From: DATMGU01 sp035555315 | GTDB taxonomy: Bacteria; Pseudomonadota; Alphaproteobacteria; ATCC43930; CGMCC-115725 | Assembly: GCA_035555315.1 (NCBI GenBank) | Contig: DATMGU010000073.1 | Coordinates: 1-64,000 of the forward strand | Direction of reading: 5' to 3' | DNA: 64,000 nt | Shown: piece by piece, positions 36,579-45,655 of the stretch | How positions within the stretch are numbered: the stretch's first letter is position 1 | Layout: each line of letters opens with the position of its first letter | Program-made: the position numbers and the translations under genes | Notes under the pieces: model-generated | Seen by the model: the letters and a program-made list of their open reading frames with translations, nothing else | Database searches by the model: none | What the model was told of the DNA's origin: nothing

Positions 36579-37210
36579 CCGGCGTCTCCTCCGCTCCGCC
36601 CATCCAAGCTGACCTGGCTCCTGGCTTCGCTGATCCGGTCGACAACGCGCAACGGGTGTTTCGTGCCGTTTTGGACGCGATGGCCGGGCCGGGCCGGATC
36701 ATCGTTCCGCCGTTAGACACACCGTCGCCAATCGCCGGGACGCTGGGGCCGGCCGCTCTCGCGATCGGTCTGTCGCTGTTCGATTTCGAAACCAACATCT
36801 GGTTCGACGATGCGGCCCGGGCAGCGTCCGGCTATCTGCGGTTTCATGTGAATTGCCCGATGGCCGAGACACCGGCCTCGGCCGATTTCGCCATGCTCGG
36901 CGATCCGGCGGGGATCCTGCCGCTCAACCGATTTTCCTTGGGCACCGATGCCTCGCCCGAACGCTCGACGACGCTCATCATCGAGCTGCCGGCACTAACC
37001 GGCGGAGCGTCCGTCCGACTGACCGGCCCGGGCATCGAGACCGAACGCGACTTCGCGCCGACCGGGCTGCCGGACGGTTTCTGGGCGGCGCGTGCCGAGT
37101 TGGCCGAACTGTTCCCGCGCGGCCTCGATCTGATCTTCACCGCTGGTGATCGGCTGTCAGCGATGCCACGCACCACGATCGCCGAGCCGTCATTCGACAG
37201 GGAGCCCTGA
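36575..37210 (+). CDS. phnH: C-P lyase subunit PhnH
   Basis: This 211-residue protein has the PhnH pattern: GFADPVDNAQRVFRAVLDAMAGPG near the N terminus and the later LIIELPAL, LTGPGIE and FPRGLDLIF. It is a structural member of the PhnGHIJ core complex. It overlaps phnG by four bases and is followed by phnI one base after its stop. Confidence 0.95.
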   Translation: MTGVSSAPPIQADLAPGFADPVDNAQRVFRAVLDAMAGPGRIIVPPLDTPSPIAGTLGPAALAIGLSLFDFETNIWFDDAARAASGYLRFHVNCPMAETPASADFAMLGDPAGILPLNRFSLGTDASPERSTTLIIELPALTGGASVRLTGPGIETERDFAPTGLPDGFWAARAELAELFPRGLDLIFTAGDRLSAMPRTTIAEPSFDREP

Positions 37211-37211
37211 G

Positions 37212-38327
37212 ATGTATGTCGCAGTCAAAGGCGGCGAGCGGGCGATCGATGCCGCGCATGCGCTGTTGGCCAACCAGCGGCGCGGCGATCCGGCGGTGCC
37301 GGAACTCACCCTCGACCAGATCGGCCAGCAACTCGGCCTCGCCGTCGACCGGGTGATGACCGAAGGGTCGATCCATGACCGGGAATTGGCCGCCCTCGCC
37401 ATCAAGCAGGCTTGCGGCGATCTGATCGAGGCGATCTTCTTGCTGCGCGCCTACCGCACCACCCTGCCCCGCTTCGCTGTGTCGCAGCCGGTCGACACGA
37501 CAACCGGTGAGATCCGTCGACGGATCTCCGCGACGTTCAAGGACATCCCCGGCGGCCAGATCCTCGGCTCGACCTTCGACTACACCCATCGCCTGCTGGA
37601 TTTCGCCCTGGCCGCGGGCACTCCGGTCAGTGCCGCGTCCCCCTCGCCGGCAGACACGGCGATATCGGAAGTCGGGGTAATGCCTCGGGTCGTCGATCTG
37701 CTCGACCGGGACGGGCTGATGGAACGGTTTCCGGCCGATGCCGAAGCGGCAGAGCCGGTCGATCTCACGCGGCAGCCGCTCGCCTTTCCCGCCGACCGGC
37801 CGACCCGGCTGCAGAATTTGGCGCGCGGCGACGAGGGTTTTCTGCTGGCGCTGGCCTATTCGACCCAGCGCGGCTACGGCAAGAACCACCCCTTCGCCGG
37901 CGAGATCCGGATCGTCGACGTCACCGTCGAGATCGTGCCGGAGGAACTGGGTTTTCCGGTCGAGATCGGCGAGATCACCCTCACCGAATGCGAGATGATC
38001 AACCAATTCGTCGGGTCGGCGACGGCACCACCACAATTCACCCGCGGCTATGGCTTGGTGTTCGGCCAAGGCGAGCGCAAGGCGATGGCCATGGCGCTGG
38101 TCGACCGGTCGCTGCGCGCCCGTGAATTGGGCGAGACCATTTCGGCTCCAGCGCAGGATGAGGAGTTTGTGTTGTACCATTCCGACAATGTCGAAGCGTC
38201 GGGCTTCGTGCAGCATCTGAAACTGCCGCATTACGTCGATTTCCAATCCGAACTCGACCTGGTCCGGCGCCTGCGCGCGGCGGCGGAAGCCAAGGCGGCC
38301 GATTCCATCGACGAGGCCGCGGAATGA
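37212..38327 (+). CDS. phnI: C-P lyase subunit PhnI
   Basis: The 371-residue protein begins MYVAVKGGERAIDAAH, the expected PhnI N terminus, which fixes the start at 37212 right after GGAG. It contains the region QRGYGKNHPFAGEIR and the C-terminal HSDNVEASGFVQHLKLPHYVDFQ. PhnI, with GHJ and ATP, displaces adenine from ATP to form the ribosyl phosphonate triphosphate. It overlaps phnJ by four bases. Confidence 0.96.
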   Translation: MYVAVKGGERAIDAAHALLANQRRGDPAVPELTLDQIGQQLGLAVDRVMTEGSIHDRELAALAIKQACGDLIEAIFLLRAYRTTLPRFAVSQPVDTTTGEIRRRISATFKDIPGGQILGSTFDYTHRLLDFALAAGTPVSAASPSPADTAISEVGVMPRVVDLLDRDGLMERFPADAEAAEPVDLTRQPLAFPADRPTRLQNLARGDEGFLLALAYSTQRGYGKNHPFAGEIRIVDVTVEIVPEELGFPVEIGEITLTECEMINQFVGSATAPPQFTRGYGLVFGQGERKAMAMALVDRSLRARELGETISAPAQDEEFVLYHSDNVEASGFVQHLKLPHYVDFQSELDLVRRLRAAAEAKAADSIDEAAE

Positions 38328-39184
38328 GTACCGCCCAACAGGCTGGCGTCACCGGCTATAACTTCGCCTATCTGGACGAGCAGACCAAGCGGATGATCCG
38401 CCGGTCGATCCTGAAGGCAGTGGCGATCCCCGGCTATCAGGTGCCGTTCGGCAGCCGCGAGATGCCGCTCCCCTATGGCTGGGGCACCGGCGGCATCCAG
38501 GTAACGGCGAGCGTCATCGGCCACGACGACGTGCTGAAAGTGATCGACCAGGGGGCCGACGACACGACCAACGCGGTCTCGATCCGCCGGTTCTTCGCGC
38601 GCACGGCGGGCGTCGCCACCACCGAACGCACGGTCGACGCGACGCTGATCCAGACCCGGCATCGCATCCCGGAAACGCCGCTTACCGCCGGCCAGATCAT
38701 CGTCTATCAGGTGCCGATCCCCGAGCCTCTGCGCTGGCTGGAGCCGCGCGAGACCGAGACGCGCATCATGCACGCGCTCAAGGAATATGGCTCGATGCAT
38801 GTCCGCTTCTACGAGGACATCGCCCATCACGGGCGCATCGTCACGACCTACGACTATCCGGTGCTGGTCAACGACCGCTATTTGATGCGGCCCTCGCCGA
38901 TCCCGAAATTCGACAATCCCAAGATGCACATGAACCCGGCACTGCAGCTGTTCGGCGCCGGCCGCGAAAAGCGCATCTACGCGGTACCGCCCTTCACCAA
39001 GGTGAAGAGCCTGGATTTCGAGGATCATCCCTTCGCGATCGAAAGCTGGGACCAGGGCTGCGCACTCTGCGGCTCTCATGACAGCTATCTCGACGAGGTG
39101 ATCACCGACGACCAAGGCACCCGGATGTTCGTCTGCAGTGACACCGATTATTGCCATGATCGCCTCGCGGAGACGCAAGCGTGA
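38324..39184 (+). CDS. phnJ: C-P lyase radical SAM subunit PhnJ
   Basis: The 286-residue protein is the enzyme that breaks the C-P bond by radical SAM chemistry. Cysteines 246, 249, 271 and 277 have the spacing 3-22-6 seen in E. coli PhnJ (241, 244, 266, 272), so the iron-sulfur ligand set and the catalytic cysteine are conserved. Other typical stretches are AYLDEQTKRMIRRS, HVRFYEDIAHHG and MHMNPALQLFGAGREKRIYA. It overlaps phnK. Confidence 0.97.
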   Translation: MSTAQQAGVTGYNFAYLDEQTKRMIRRSILKAVAIPGYQVPFGSREMPLPYGWGTGGIQVTASVIGHDDVLKVIDQGADDTTNAVSIRRFFARTAGVATTERTVDATLIQTRHRIPETPLTAGQIIVYQVPIPEPLRWLEPRETETRIMHALKEYGSMHVRFYEDIAHHGRIVTTYDYPVLVNDRYLMRPSPIPKFDNPKMHMNPALQLFGAGREKRIYAVPPFTKVKSLDFEDHPFAIESWDQGCALCGSHDSYLDEVITDDQGTRMFVCSDTDYCHDRLAETQA

Positions 39185-39981
39185 GCGCGTTGTCCGCGAC
39201 GCCCATCGACGACCTACCCGTGCTGAGCGTGCGTGGGCTCACCAAGCTCTATGGCACGCGGGTCGGCTGCCGGGATGTGGATATCGAGCTATGGCCCGGC
39301 GAGGTGCTGGGCGTCGTCGGCGAGTCCGGGTCGGGCAAGACCACGCTGCTCGACTGCCTGTCGGCGCGGCTGACGCCGAGCGCCGGCACCATCCATTACC
39401 AGCGCCGCGACGGCAGGGTGGTTGAGCTGTTCGAGCTGTCGGAGCCGGCCCGACGCACGCTGCTGCGCACCGAATGGGGGGTGGTACGCCAGAACCCACG
39501 CGACGGGCTGCGGCTCGATGTCAGCGCCGGCGCCAATGTCGGCGAGCGGCTGATGGCGATCGGTGCCCGGCATTACGGCGACATCCGCCGGGAAGCGGTG
39601 AGTTGGCTGGGCAAAGTCGAGATCGATGGCGACCGGGTCGATGACCGGCCGACGGCGTTTTCCGGCGGCATGCAACAGCGGCTGCAGATCGCGCGCAACC
39701 TGGTCACGAATCCGCGCTTGGTCTTCATGGATGAGCCGACCGGCGGGCTCGACGTCTCGGTGCAGGCACGGCTGCTGGACCTCATTCGTGGGTTGGTCGC
39801 CAATCTCGGGCTGTCGGCGATCATCGTCACCCATGATCTGGCGGTCGCCCGCTTGTTGGCGCATCGCCTGATGGTGATGCGCGGCGGCGTGGTAGTGGAG
39901 ACCGGGCTCACCGATCAGGTGCTCGACGATCCGCAGCACGCCTACACCCAGCTCCTGGTCTCCTCGATTCTGCAGGTATGA
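39181..39981 (+). CDS. phnK: C-P lyase ABC-type subunit PhnK
   Basis: A 266-residue ABC ATPase with Walker A GESGSGKTT, signature FSGGMQQRLQIARN, Walker B LVFMDEPTGGLD and H-loop THDL. PhnK docks on the PhnGHIJ core and is not a transporter subunit. The GTG at 39181 overlaps the phnJ stop. The next gene, phnL, follows after one base. Confidence 0.93.
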   Translation: MSALSATPIDDLPVLSVRGLTKLYGTRVGCRDVDIELWPGEVLGVVGESGSGKTTLLDCLSARLTPSAGTIHYQRRDGRVVELFELSEPARRTLLRTEWGVVRQNPRDGLRLDVSAGANVGERLMAIGARHYGDIRREAVSWLGKVEIDGDRVDDRPTAFSGGMQQRLQIARNLVTNPRLVFMDEPTGGLDVSVQARLLDLIRGLVANLGLSAIIVTHDLAVARLLAHRLMVMRGGVVVETGLTDQVLDDPQHAYTQLLVSSILQV

Positions 39982-39982
39982 G

Positions 39983-40690
39983 ATGACTGATCCGGAAACC
40001 CTCGTGCTGCGGGTGAGCCAGCTCGCCAAATCCTTCGTTCTGCATAACCAGGGTGGCGTCATCCTCCCGGTGTTCCGCGACCTCGACCTGGATGTGGCCG
40101 CCGGGGAATGTGTCGTGCTGGACGGTGCCTCGGGCGTCGGCAAATCGACCCTGCTGCGTGCCATTCACGGCAACTACAAGACGGCGGCCGGACAGATCTT
40201 GCTGCGGCATCGCGGCTCGATGGTCGATGTGGCCGCCGCCGAGCCACGCCGGATCCTGGAGCTGCGCCGTTGGACGCTGGGCTATGTCAGCCAATTCCTG
40301 CGCGTCATCCCCCGGATCGCCGCGATCGACATCGTCGCCGAGCCGATGCAGCTGCGCGGGCTCGACGCCGCGACCTCGCTTCGCCGCGCCGCCGATCTGC
40401 TGGCCCGGCTGAACCTGCCGGAACGGCTCTGGCGGCTGCCGCCCGCGACCTTCTCCGGCGGCGAGCAGCAGCGCATCAATCTCGCCCGTGGCTTCGCGGT
40501 CGAGTACCCGATGATGCTGCTCGACGAGCCGACCGCCGCCCTCGACGGCGCCAACCGAGCCGCGGTGGTCGATCTGATCGAGGAAACCCGTGCGCGCGGT
40601 GCCGCCATCCTCGGCATCTTCCACGATCGGGAGACGCGTGAGAAGGTCGCGACCCGCCTGTTCACCATGGAAGGAAGGCTTGCCGCGTGA
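39983..40690 (+). CDS. phnL: C-P lyase ABC-type subunit PhnL
   Basis: The 235-residue ATPase has Walker A GASGVGKST, signature FSGGEQQRINLARG, Walker B MMLLDEPTAALD and a typical PhnL beginning LAKSFVLHNQGGVILPVFRDL. It binds the core complex with PhnK. Its stop overlaps the phnM ATG by one base. Confidence 0.93.
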   Translation: MTDPETLVLRVSQLAKSFVLHNQGGVILPVFRDLDLDVAAGECVVLDGASGVGKSTLLRAIHGNYKTAAGQILLRHRGSMVDVAAAEPRRILELRRWTLGYVSQFLRVIPRIAAIDIVAEPMQLRGLDAATSLRRAADLLARLNLPERLWRLPPATFSGGEQQRINLARGFAVEYPMMLLDEPTAALDGANRAAVVDLIEETRARGAAILGIFHDRETREKVATRLFTMEGRLAA

Positions 40691-41832
40691 TGCGCGTTCA
40701 ACACCTAATCAATGGACGCATCGTCCTGGCCGACCGCGTAATCACCGGCGCCGTCACACTGCATGACGACCAGATCGTCGCAATCGATGACGGCGCCAGC
40801 ACGGCCACGGATGCGATCGATCTTGACGGCGACTACCTCATCCCCGGCCTGGTCGAACTGCACACCGATAATCTGGAAAAGCATGTGACGCCGCGTCCGG
40901 GCGCGCGCTGGCCGGCGCTCGCCGCCGTGGTCGGCCATGACGCGCAGATCGCCGCCGCCGGCATCACCACGGTACTCGACGCATTGGCGATCGGTGAATC
41001 CAGTACCGGCGGCGACCGGCTGGACACACTGCACAGCATGGTCGACAGCGTTGTCGAGGCGCGCCGGCTGGGCATGCTACGCGCCGATCATCTGCTGCAT
41101 CTGCGCTGCGAGATCAGCCATGCAAGCTGCCTTGGGCTGTTCCGCTCGTTCCTGGGCAATCCGCTGGTCCGGATGGTATCGATCATGGATCACACGCCGG
41201 GACAGCGGCAATTCACCAAGATCGAGAAATACCGCGAGTATTATCAGAAGAAATACGCGTTCTCCGACGAGCAATTCGATGCCTTCGTCGAGCTGCAATT
41301 GGGCAACCGGGCGCAATATGGCGACGAGAACCGCCGGGTGATCGTCGATCTGGCCCATGCGGAAAAGCTGACCCTGGCGAGCCATGACGACGCCACCGAC
41401 GCGCATGTCGAGGAGGCGATCGCCGATGGCATGGTGATCGCCGAATTCCCGACCACGCTGGACGCCGCCCGCCGGTCGCGCACGCATGGCATGGCGATCC
41501 TGATGGGCGCACCCAATGTGGTGCGCGGCGGCTCCCATTCCGGGAACATCTCGGCGGTGGATCTGGCCGAGGCCGGGTTGCTCGATATCCTGTCGTCGGA
41601 TTACGTGCCCGGCGCCCTGCTCCACGGCGCCTTCATCCTGGCGCAATCCTCAGTCGGCATCGACTTGGCCCAAGCGATCGCCACGGTGACCAGTACCCCC
41701 GCACGCTCCGTCGGCCTCACCGATCGGGGACGGATCGAGCCCGGTCTCAAGGCGGATTTGGTTCGCGTCGAGGTCGTTGGCGACCTGCCGCTGGTGCGCA
41801 GCGTCTGGCGGTCGAGCGAGCGGGTGATCTAG
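40690..41832 (+). CDS. phnM: Triphosphate diphosphatase PhnM
   Basis: This 380-residue amidohydrolase-fold enzyme removes pyrophosphate from alpha-D-ribose 1-methylphosphonate 5-triphosphate. It shows the metal-binding LVELHTDNLEKH, a MDHTPGQRQF segment, SHDDAT and GAPNVVRGGSHSGN typical of PhnM. ATG 40690 is chosen over GTG 40687. It ends directly against the stop codon of a small gene on the other strand. Confidence 0.95.
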   Translation: MRVQHLINGRIVLADRVITGAVTLHDDQIVAIDDGASTATDAIDLDGDYLIPGLVELHTDNLEKHVTPRPGARWPALAAVVGHDAQIAAAGITTVLDALAIGESSTGGDRLDTLHSMVDSVVEARRLGMLRADHLLHLRCEISHASCLGLFRSFLGNPLVRMVSIMDHTPGQRQFTKIEKYREYYQKKYAFSDEQFDAFVELQLGNRAQYGDENRRVIVDLAHAEKLTLASHDDATDAHVEEAIADGMVIAEFPTTLDAARRSRTHGMAILMGAPNVVRGGSHSGNISAVDLAEAGLLDILSSDYVPGALLHGAFILAQSSVGIDLAQAIATVTSTPARSVGLTDRGRIEPGLKADLVRVEVVGDLPLVRSVWRSSERVI

Positions 41833-42063
41833 TTAAGCGGTTTCAGACCCATCGCGCGGCTTGCGGTGAAACAGGTCCTCGCGCACCCGGCGGGCGAATT
41901 CCTTGGGATTGCGCGCCGGGTTGACCTCCTGGGCGATGCCGTAGGCGCGCTTGCCAGCCGCGACCAGATGCGGGCGGGCTTGGTTGAAGGCGGCGATCGC
42001 CAGACCCTGTACCCGCGGATCAGTCGCCAGCTTCCGTGCGATGATGAATAAGCCTCGTCCCAT
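41833..42063 (-). CDS. Small hypothetical protein inserted in the phn cluster
   Basis: A 76-residue basic helical protein (MGRGLFIIARKLATDPRVQGLAIAAFN, then EVNPARNPKEFARRVREDLFHRK). The start at 42063 follows a GGCGAGG binding site. It is antiparallel to its neighbours, with its stop abutting the phnM stop. Similar short genes of unknown function are widespread in alphaproteobacteria. I see no domain and no phosphonate link in the sequence. Confidence 0.6.
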   Translation of the reverse strand: MGRGLFIIARKLATDPRVQGLAIAAFNQARPHLVAAGKRAYGIAQEVNPARNPKEFARRVREDLFHRKPRDGSETA

Positions 42064-42129
42064 GGCAACCTCGCCGGTATGGCCCGCAGCCGCGCAGAGC
42101 GCATCGTGATCATCATATGAGGTGGTAGA

Positions 42130-42840
42130 GTGATCCCGTCCAGAGTTCCCTTGGCCCGTTACGCAATCTATGCCGCCCCGGCCGCCGATACGGCGCTGTG
42201 GCGGACCGCCTGCGACTGGCTGGGCCGCGATCCGGAGCGGCCGGATGTGCTGACGCGCCACGGTATTCTCGGCATCCCGCCCGATCGGCATGCCGCGATG
42301 GTGGCTGAGGCGGGGCGCTATGGGTTTCACGGCACACTGAAGCCGCCTTTCGCGCTCGCCGCCGGCACCGAGGGCTCAGAGTTGGAGGCGGCGATCGAGG
42401 TCTTCGCGGCTGGATACCCGGCCTTCCCGCCGATCCCGATGAGGGTGGCGGCGATCAGCGGGTTCCTGGCCGTGGTGCCGGCGCAATCGGCACCGGCGCT
42501 ACACGCCTTGGCCGATGCCACTGTCGCCACGTTCGACCGGTTCCGGGCGCCGCCCTCAGCGGCCGAGCTGGCGCGTCGGCGTCGGGCGACGCTGTCGCCG
42601 GCGCAGGACGCCAATCTGGTGCGCTGGGGCTACCCCTATGTCTTTACCGAGTACCGCTTTCACATGACGCTGACCGAACGGCTCGACCCCACCGAGCAGG
42701 AAACCGTGCTCGCCGGGTTGCGGGCGCGGTTCGACACCGCCCTGGCATCGCCGGTGTCACTCGACGGTCTCGTCCTATTCGGCGAACCGGCGCCCGGCGA
42801 ACCCTTCCGGCTGCTGCGCCGGTTCCAGTTCGCCGGATGA
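42130..42840 (+). CDS. DUF1045 2H-phosphoesterase-like phosphonate-associated protein
   Basis: The 236-residue protein has two HxT motifs, His67-Gly-Thr69 in YGFHGTLKPPF and His178-Met-Thr180 in RFHMTLTERL, the hallmark of the 2H phosphoesterase superfamily. It belongs to the DUF1045 group regularly found in C-P lyase clusters. By analogy it could open the 5-phospho-ribose 1,2-cyclic phosphate made by PhnJ, a job PhnP does in E. coli, since phnP is not seen here. The start is a GTG at 42130 with GGTGG upstream. Confidence 0.88.
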   Translation: MIPSRVPLARYAIYAAPAADTALWRTACDWLGRDPERPDVLTRHGILGIPPDRHAAMVAEAGRYGFHGTLKPPFALAAGTEGSELEAAIEVFAAGYPAFPPIPMRVAAISGFLAVVPAQSAPALHALADATVATFDRFRAPPSAAELARRRRATLSPAQDANLVRWGYPYVFTEYRFHMTLTERLDPTEQETVLAGLRARFDTALASPVSLDGLVLFGEPAPGEPFRLLRRFQFAG

Positions 42841-42866
42841 CTAGGCCGGATGACTAGGTAGGACTA

Positions 42867-43157
42867 CTAATCGCCCTCGGGTCGGACCATTCCGTCCGGT
42901 GTCAGGGCAACATGGGTCGCAACGCCATCTTTGACGGCCATGCCGTGCCAATAACTGTCGCAGCCCTTTTGCAGCTGCGTCACCTGACTATAGCCCGCCG
43001 CTTTGATCTTTTTCTGCGCATAGGCGGTGTTCGTTCCATCGACTTTGTCGCTGGCGTCACAGTGGAACGCTGCATCGGCGGCGCCTGCGGTTTGCGGGGG
43101 ACCTATGCCCGACAGGATTGCGAAAGCTGCCGCTCCGGCAAGCCAGTATCTGATCAT
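42867..43157 (-). CDS. Small exported PepSY-like protein
   Basis: The 96-residue protein starts with a Sec signal (MIRYWLAGAAAFAILSGIG, cleaved near AGA-A). The mature 70 residues, with a KIKAAGYSQVTQL strand and a terminal glycine-rich hairpin, look like a single PepSY-type domain with two cysteines. It may sit in the periplasm; function unknown. ATG 43157 is chosen because the hydrophobic n-region begins there. Confidence 0.65.
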   Translation of the reverse strand: MIRYWLAGAAAFAILSGIGPPQTAGAADAAFHCDASDKVDGTNTAYAQKKIKAAGYSQVTQLQKGCDSYWHGMAVKDGVATHVALTPDGMVRPEGD

Positions 43158-43247
43158 ATTATGGACTCCTAATTGTAGAGTCCAAACACCCAGGAGCACG
43201 GAACGTTCACCACGGCAGGCAACACGCCTGAGGAAAGCGCCAAATCG

Positions 43248-44414
43248 CTAGCGCAACGCTTCAAGGATGCTGACGTAATTGGCGACGGCGGCACCGCCCA
43301 TGTTGAAGATACCGGCCAGTTCGGCATTCGGTAGCTGCATGGCGCCGGCCTCGCCGGTCAGTTGCATGGCGCACATCACATGCATCGAGACGCCGGTGGC
43401 GCCAACCGGATGGCCCTTGGCCTTGAGGCCGCCGGAGGGATTGACCGGCAGCTTGCCATCCTTCTCGGTCCAGCCTTCGTGGATCGCCCGGGCCCCCTCG
43501 CCCTTGCCTGTGAGACCCATCGCCTCATATTCGATCAGTTCCGCGCTGGTGAAGCAGTCATGGGTTTCGACCAGGCTGAGATCCAGGAGATCGAGGCCAG
43601 CGGCGGTCAGCGCCCTCTGCCAAGCCAGGGCTGGTCCCTCAAAGGCGACGATGTCACGACGCGACATAGGCAGGTAGTCGTTGACCTGTTCGGCCGCGCG
43701 GAACACCACCGCCTTGTCGAGGGCAAGGGCGGTTTCGATATCGGTCAGTACCAGGGCGGCGGCGCCGTCCGACACCATTGAGCAATCGGTCCGGCGCAGT
43801 GGCCCAGCAACCAACGGGTTCTTGTCCGATACCGTCCGGCAGAAATCATAGCCGAGATCCTTCTGGAAATGCGCCAGCGGATTGACCGAACCGTTCTTGT
43901 GGTTCTTGGCGGCGATCCGCGCCAGCGCATCGGACTGGTCACCGTAGCGCTGGAAATATGCATCGGTAATGCGGCCGAACACCCCGGCGAAGCCGCCAGG
44001 CGTGGCGCCCTCCTCGGCGTGATAGCTCGCCTTCAGCAGGATTTCGCCGACTGCCGGGCCGGTGATCTCAGTCATCTTCTCGACGCCGACGACCAGCACG
44101 CGCCGGGCCTTGCGCGCCTCGATCAAGTTCATGCCCTGATAGATCGCCGCGGAGCCGGTGGCACAGGCATTCTCGACCCGCGTCGCCGGCTTGAAGCGCA
44201 AAGCGGGATCGGTCTGTAGCACCAGGGACGATGTAAATTCCTGGCTGACGAAGCCGCCATTCAGCGTGCCGATATAGATCGCGTCGATGTCCTTGGGTTC
44301 CATCCCGGCATCGGCGATAGCGTCGGAGGACACGCGCACGATCAGGCTCTCAAGGGTCTCGTTATCCAACCTGCCGAAGCGCGAATGAGCCCAGCCGACG
44401 ATAGTGACAGCCAT
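43248..44414 (-). CDS. Thiolase family protein (SCPx-like acetyl-CoA acetyltransferase)
   Basis: This 388-residue thiolase has the acyl-enzyme cysteine (Cys84) in ENACATGSAA, ETHDCFTSAELIEYEAMG, and the conserved GGLKAKGHPVGATG. The usual C-terminal second catalytic cysteine is replaced by NMGGAA, as in the SCPx-like/thiolase-related branch. The substrate is therefore uncertain and may be branched or steroid-derived acyl-CoA. GGAGGA precedes the ATG at 44414. Confidence 0.9.
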   Translation of the reverse strand: MAVTIVGWAHSRFGRLDNETLESLIVRVSSDAIADAGMEPKDIDAIYIGTLNGGFVSQEFTSSLVLQTDPALRFKPATRVENACATGSAAIYQGMNLIEARKARRVLVVGVEKMTEITGPAVGEILLKASYHAEEGATPGGFAGVFGRITDAYFQRYGDQSDALARIAAKNHKNGSVNPLAHFQKDLGYDFCRTVSDKNPLVAGPLRRTDCSMVSDGAAALVLTDIETALALDKAVVFRAAEQVNDYLPMSRRDIVAFEGPALAWQRALTAAGLDLLDLSLVETHDCFTSAELIEYEAMGLTGKGEGARAIHEGWTEKDGKLPVNPSGGLKAKGHPVGATGVSMHVMCAMQLTGEAGAMQLPNAELAGIFNMGGAAVANYVSILEALR

Positions 44415-44544
44415 GATGATCCTCCAATCGGGCGAGGCGGCCGGCCCCGCTTCTTCGTGTTTCGCGAGATCTTGGGGGTGATCATAGCAACAGCGTCCGG
44501 CCGGGTCACGCGATAGGCGGATTGCGCCGCTGGGGATTGCGCCC

Positions 44545-44575
44545 AGGAGGCCGCTCTTCCATGATCGGCGGATGA
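44545..44575 (+). promoter_or_regulatory. Shine-Dalgarno and four-codon mini-ORF overlapping the pyrC start
   Basis: AGGAGG at 44545-44550 is ideally placed for an ATG at 44561, which reads ATG ATC GGC GGA TGA. The TGA overlaps the pyrC ATG (44572) as ATGA. pyrC itself has no good binding site at the right distance. It therefore looks as if pyrC is translated by re-initiation after a mini-ORF encoding MIGG. Confidence 0.5.
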
Positions 44576-45618
44576 CCTCTGCACCGATCCAGCGTTTGAC
44601 GCTGCGCCGCCCGGACGACTGGCACGTCCATCTGCGCGACGGCGCCATGCTTGCCGCCGTGTTGCCCTATACCGCCCGGCAATTCGCCCGCGCCATCATT
44701 ATGCCGAATCTGGTGCCGCCGGTCACGACCGTGGCCGCGGCGCAGGCGTATCGAGGCCGTATCCTCGACGCCCTGCCGCCCGGCACCGATTTCACGCCGC
44801 TGATGACCTGCTACCTGACCGACGGCACAGCGCCGGACGAGGTCGAGGCCGGTTTCCGAGACGGCGTCTGGGCGGCGGTCAAGCTCTACCCGGCCAAGGC
44901 CACGACCAATTCGGCGGCCGGTGTCACCGATATGCGCCGGGTCGCCCCCGTGCTGGAGCGGATGTCCCGGATCGGCATGCCGTTGTTGATCCATGGCGAG
45001 GTGACCGACCCGGAAATCGATATCTTCGATCGCGAGGCGGTCTTCGTCGATCAAGTGCTGATCCCGTTGCGCCGGGACTTTCCGGGCCTGCGGATCGTGC
45101 TGGAACACATCACCACGCAAGAGGCGTCGGATTATGTGGCCGAAGCCGCACCCGGCATCGCCGCCACGATCACGCCGCATCATCTGCTGATCAACCGCAA
45201 CGCCCTCTTCGCCGGCGGGTTGCGGCCGCACGCCTATTGCCTGCCGGTCGCCAAGCGCGAGCGACATCGCCAGGCGCTGGTTCGCGCCGCGACCGGCGGC
45301 GGCCCGCGCTTCTTCCTCGGCACCGACACGGCACCGCACCCGATCCACGACAAGGAGAAGGATTGCGGCTGCGCCGGGGTGTTCTGCGCGCCGGCCGCCT
45401 TGGAGGTCTACGCCCAGGTCTTCGATCGGGCGGGCGCGCTCGATCGGCTGGAAGGCTTCGCAGCACTGAACGGCCCGGCCTTCTACGGCCTGCCGGTCAA
45501 TGCCGGGACCATCACCCTGGAACGTGGGCCGATGTTAGTACCGGCTCAAGTCGGCGAGACGGTCGGCGGGTTGCGCCCGTTCCAGGCTGGGGAAACATTG
45601 GACTGGCGCCTGGCATAG
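44572..45618 (+). CDS. pyrC: Dihydroorotase
   Basis: The 348-residue enzyme matches the PyrC (E. coli) class of dihydroorotase. It has the metal ligands RPDDWHVHLRDG (His18, His20), the carboxylated lysine in AVKLYPAKATTNS, HGEVTD and FFLGTDTAPH. It closes N-carbamoyl-aspartate to dihydroorotate in pyrimidine synthesis. The mini-ORF upstream suggests coupled translation. Confidence 0.96.
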   Translation: MTSAPIQRLTLRRPDDWHVHLRDGAMLAAVLPYTARQFARAIIMPNLVPPVTTVAAAQAYRGRILDALPPGTDFTPLMTCYLTDGTAPDEVEAGFRDGVWAAVKLYPAKATTNSAAGVTDMRRVAPVLERMSRIGMPLLIHGEVTDPEIDIFDREAVFVDQVLIPLRRDFPGLRIVLEHITTQEASDYVAEAAPGIAATITPHHLLINRNALFAGGLRPHAYCLPVAKRERHRQALVRAATGGGPRFFLGTDTAPHPIHDKEKDCGCAGVFCAPAALEVYAQVFDRAGALDRLEGFAALNGPAFYGLPVNAGTITLERGPMLVPAQVGETVGGLRPFQAGETLDWRLA

Positions 45619-45655
45619 CTCGCCCTGACCCAGTCGCTATCGCCGGCCTCGGTGG

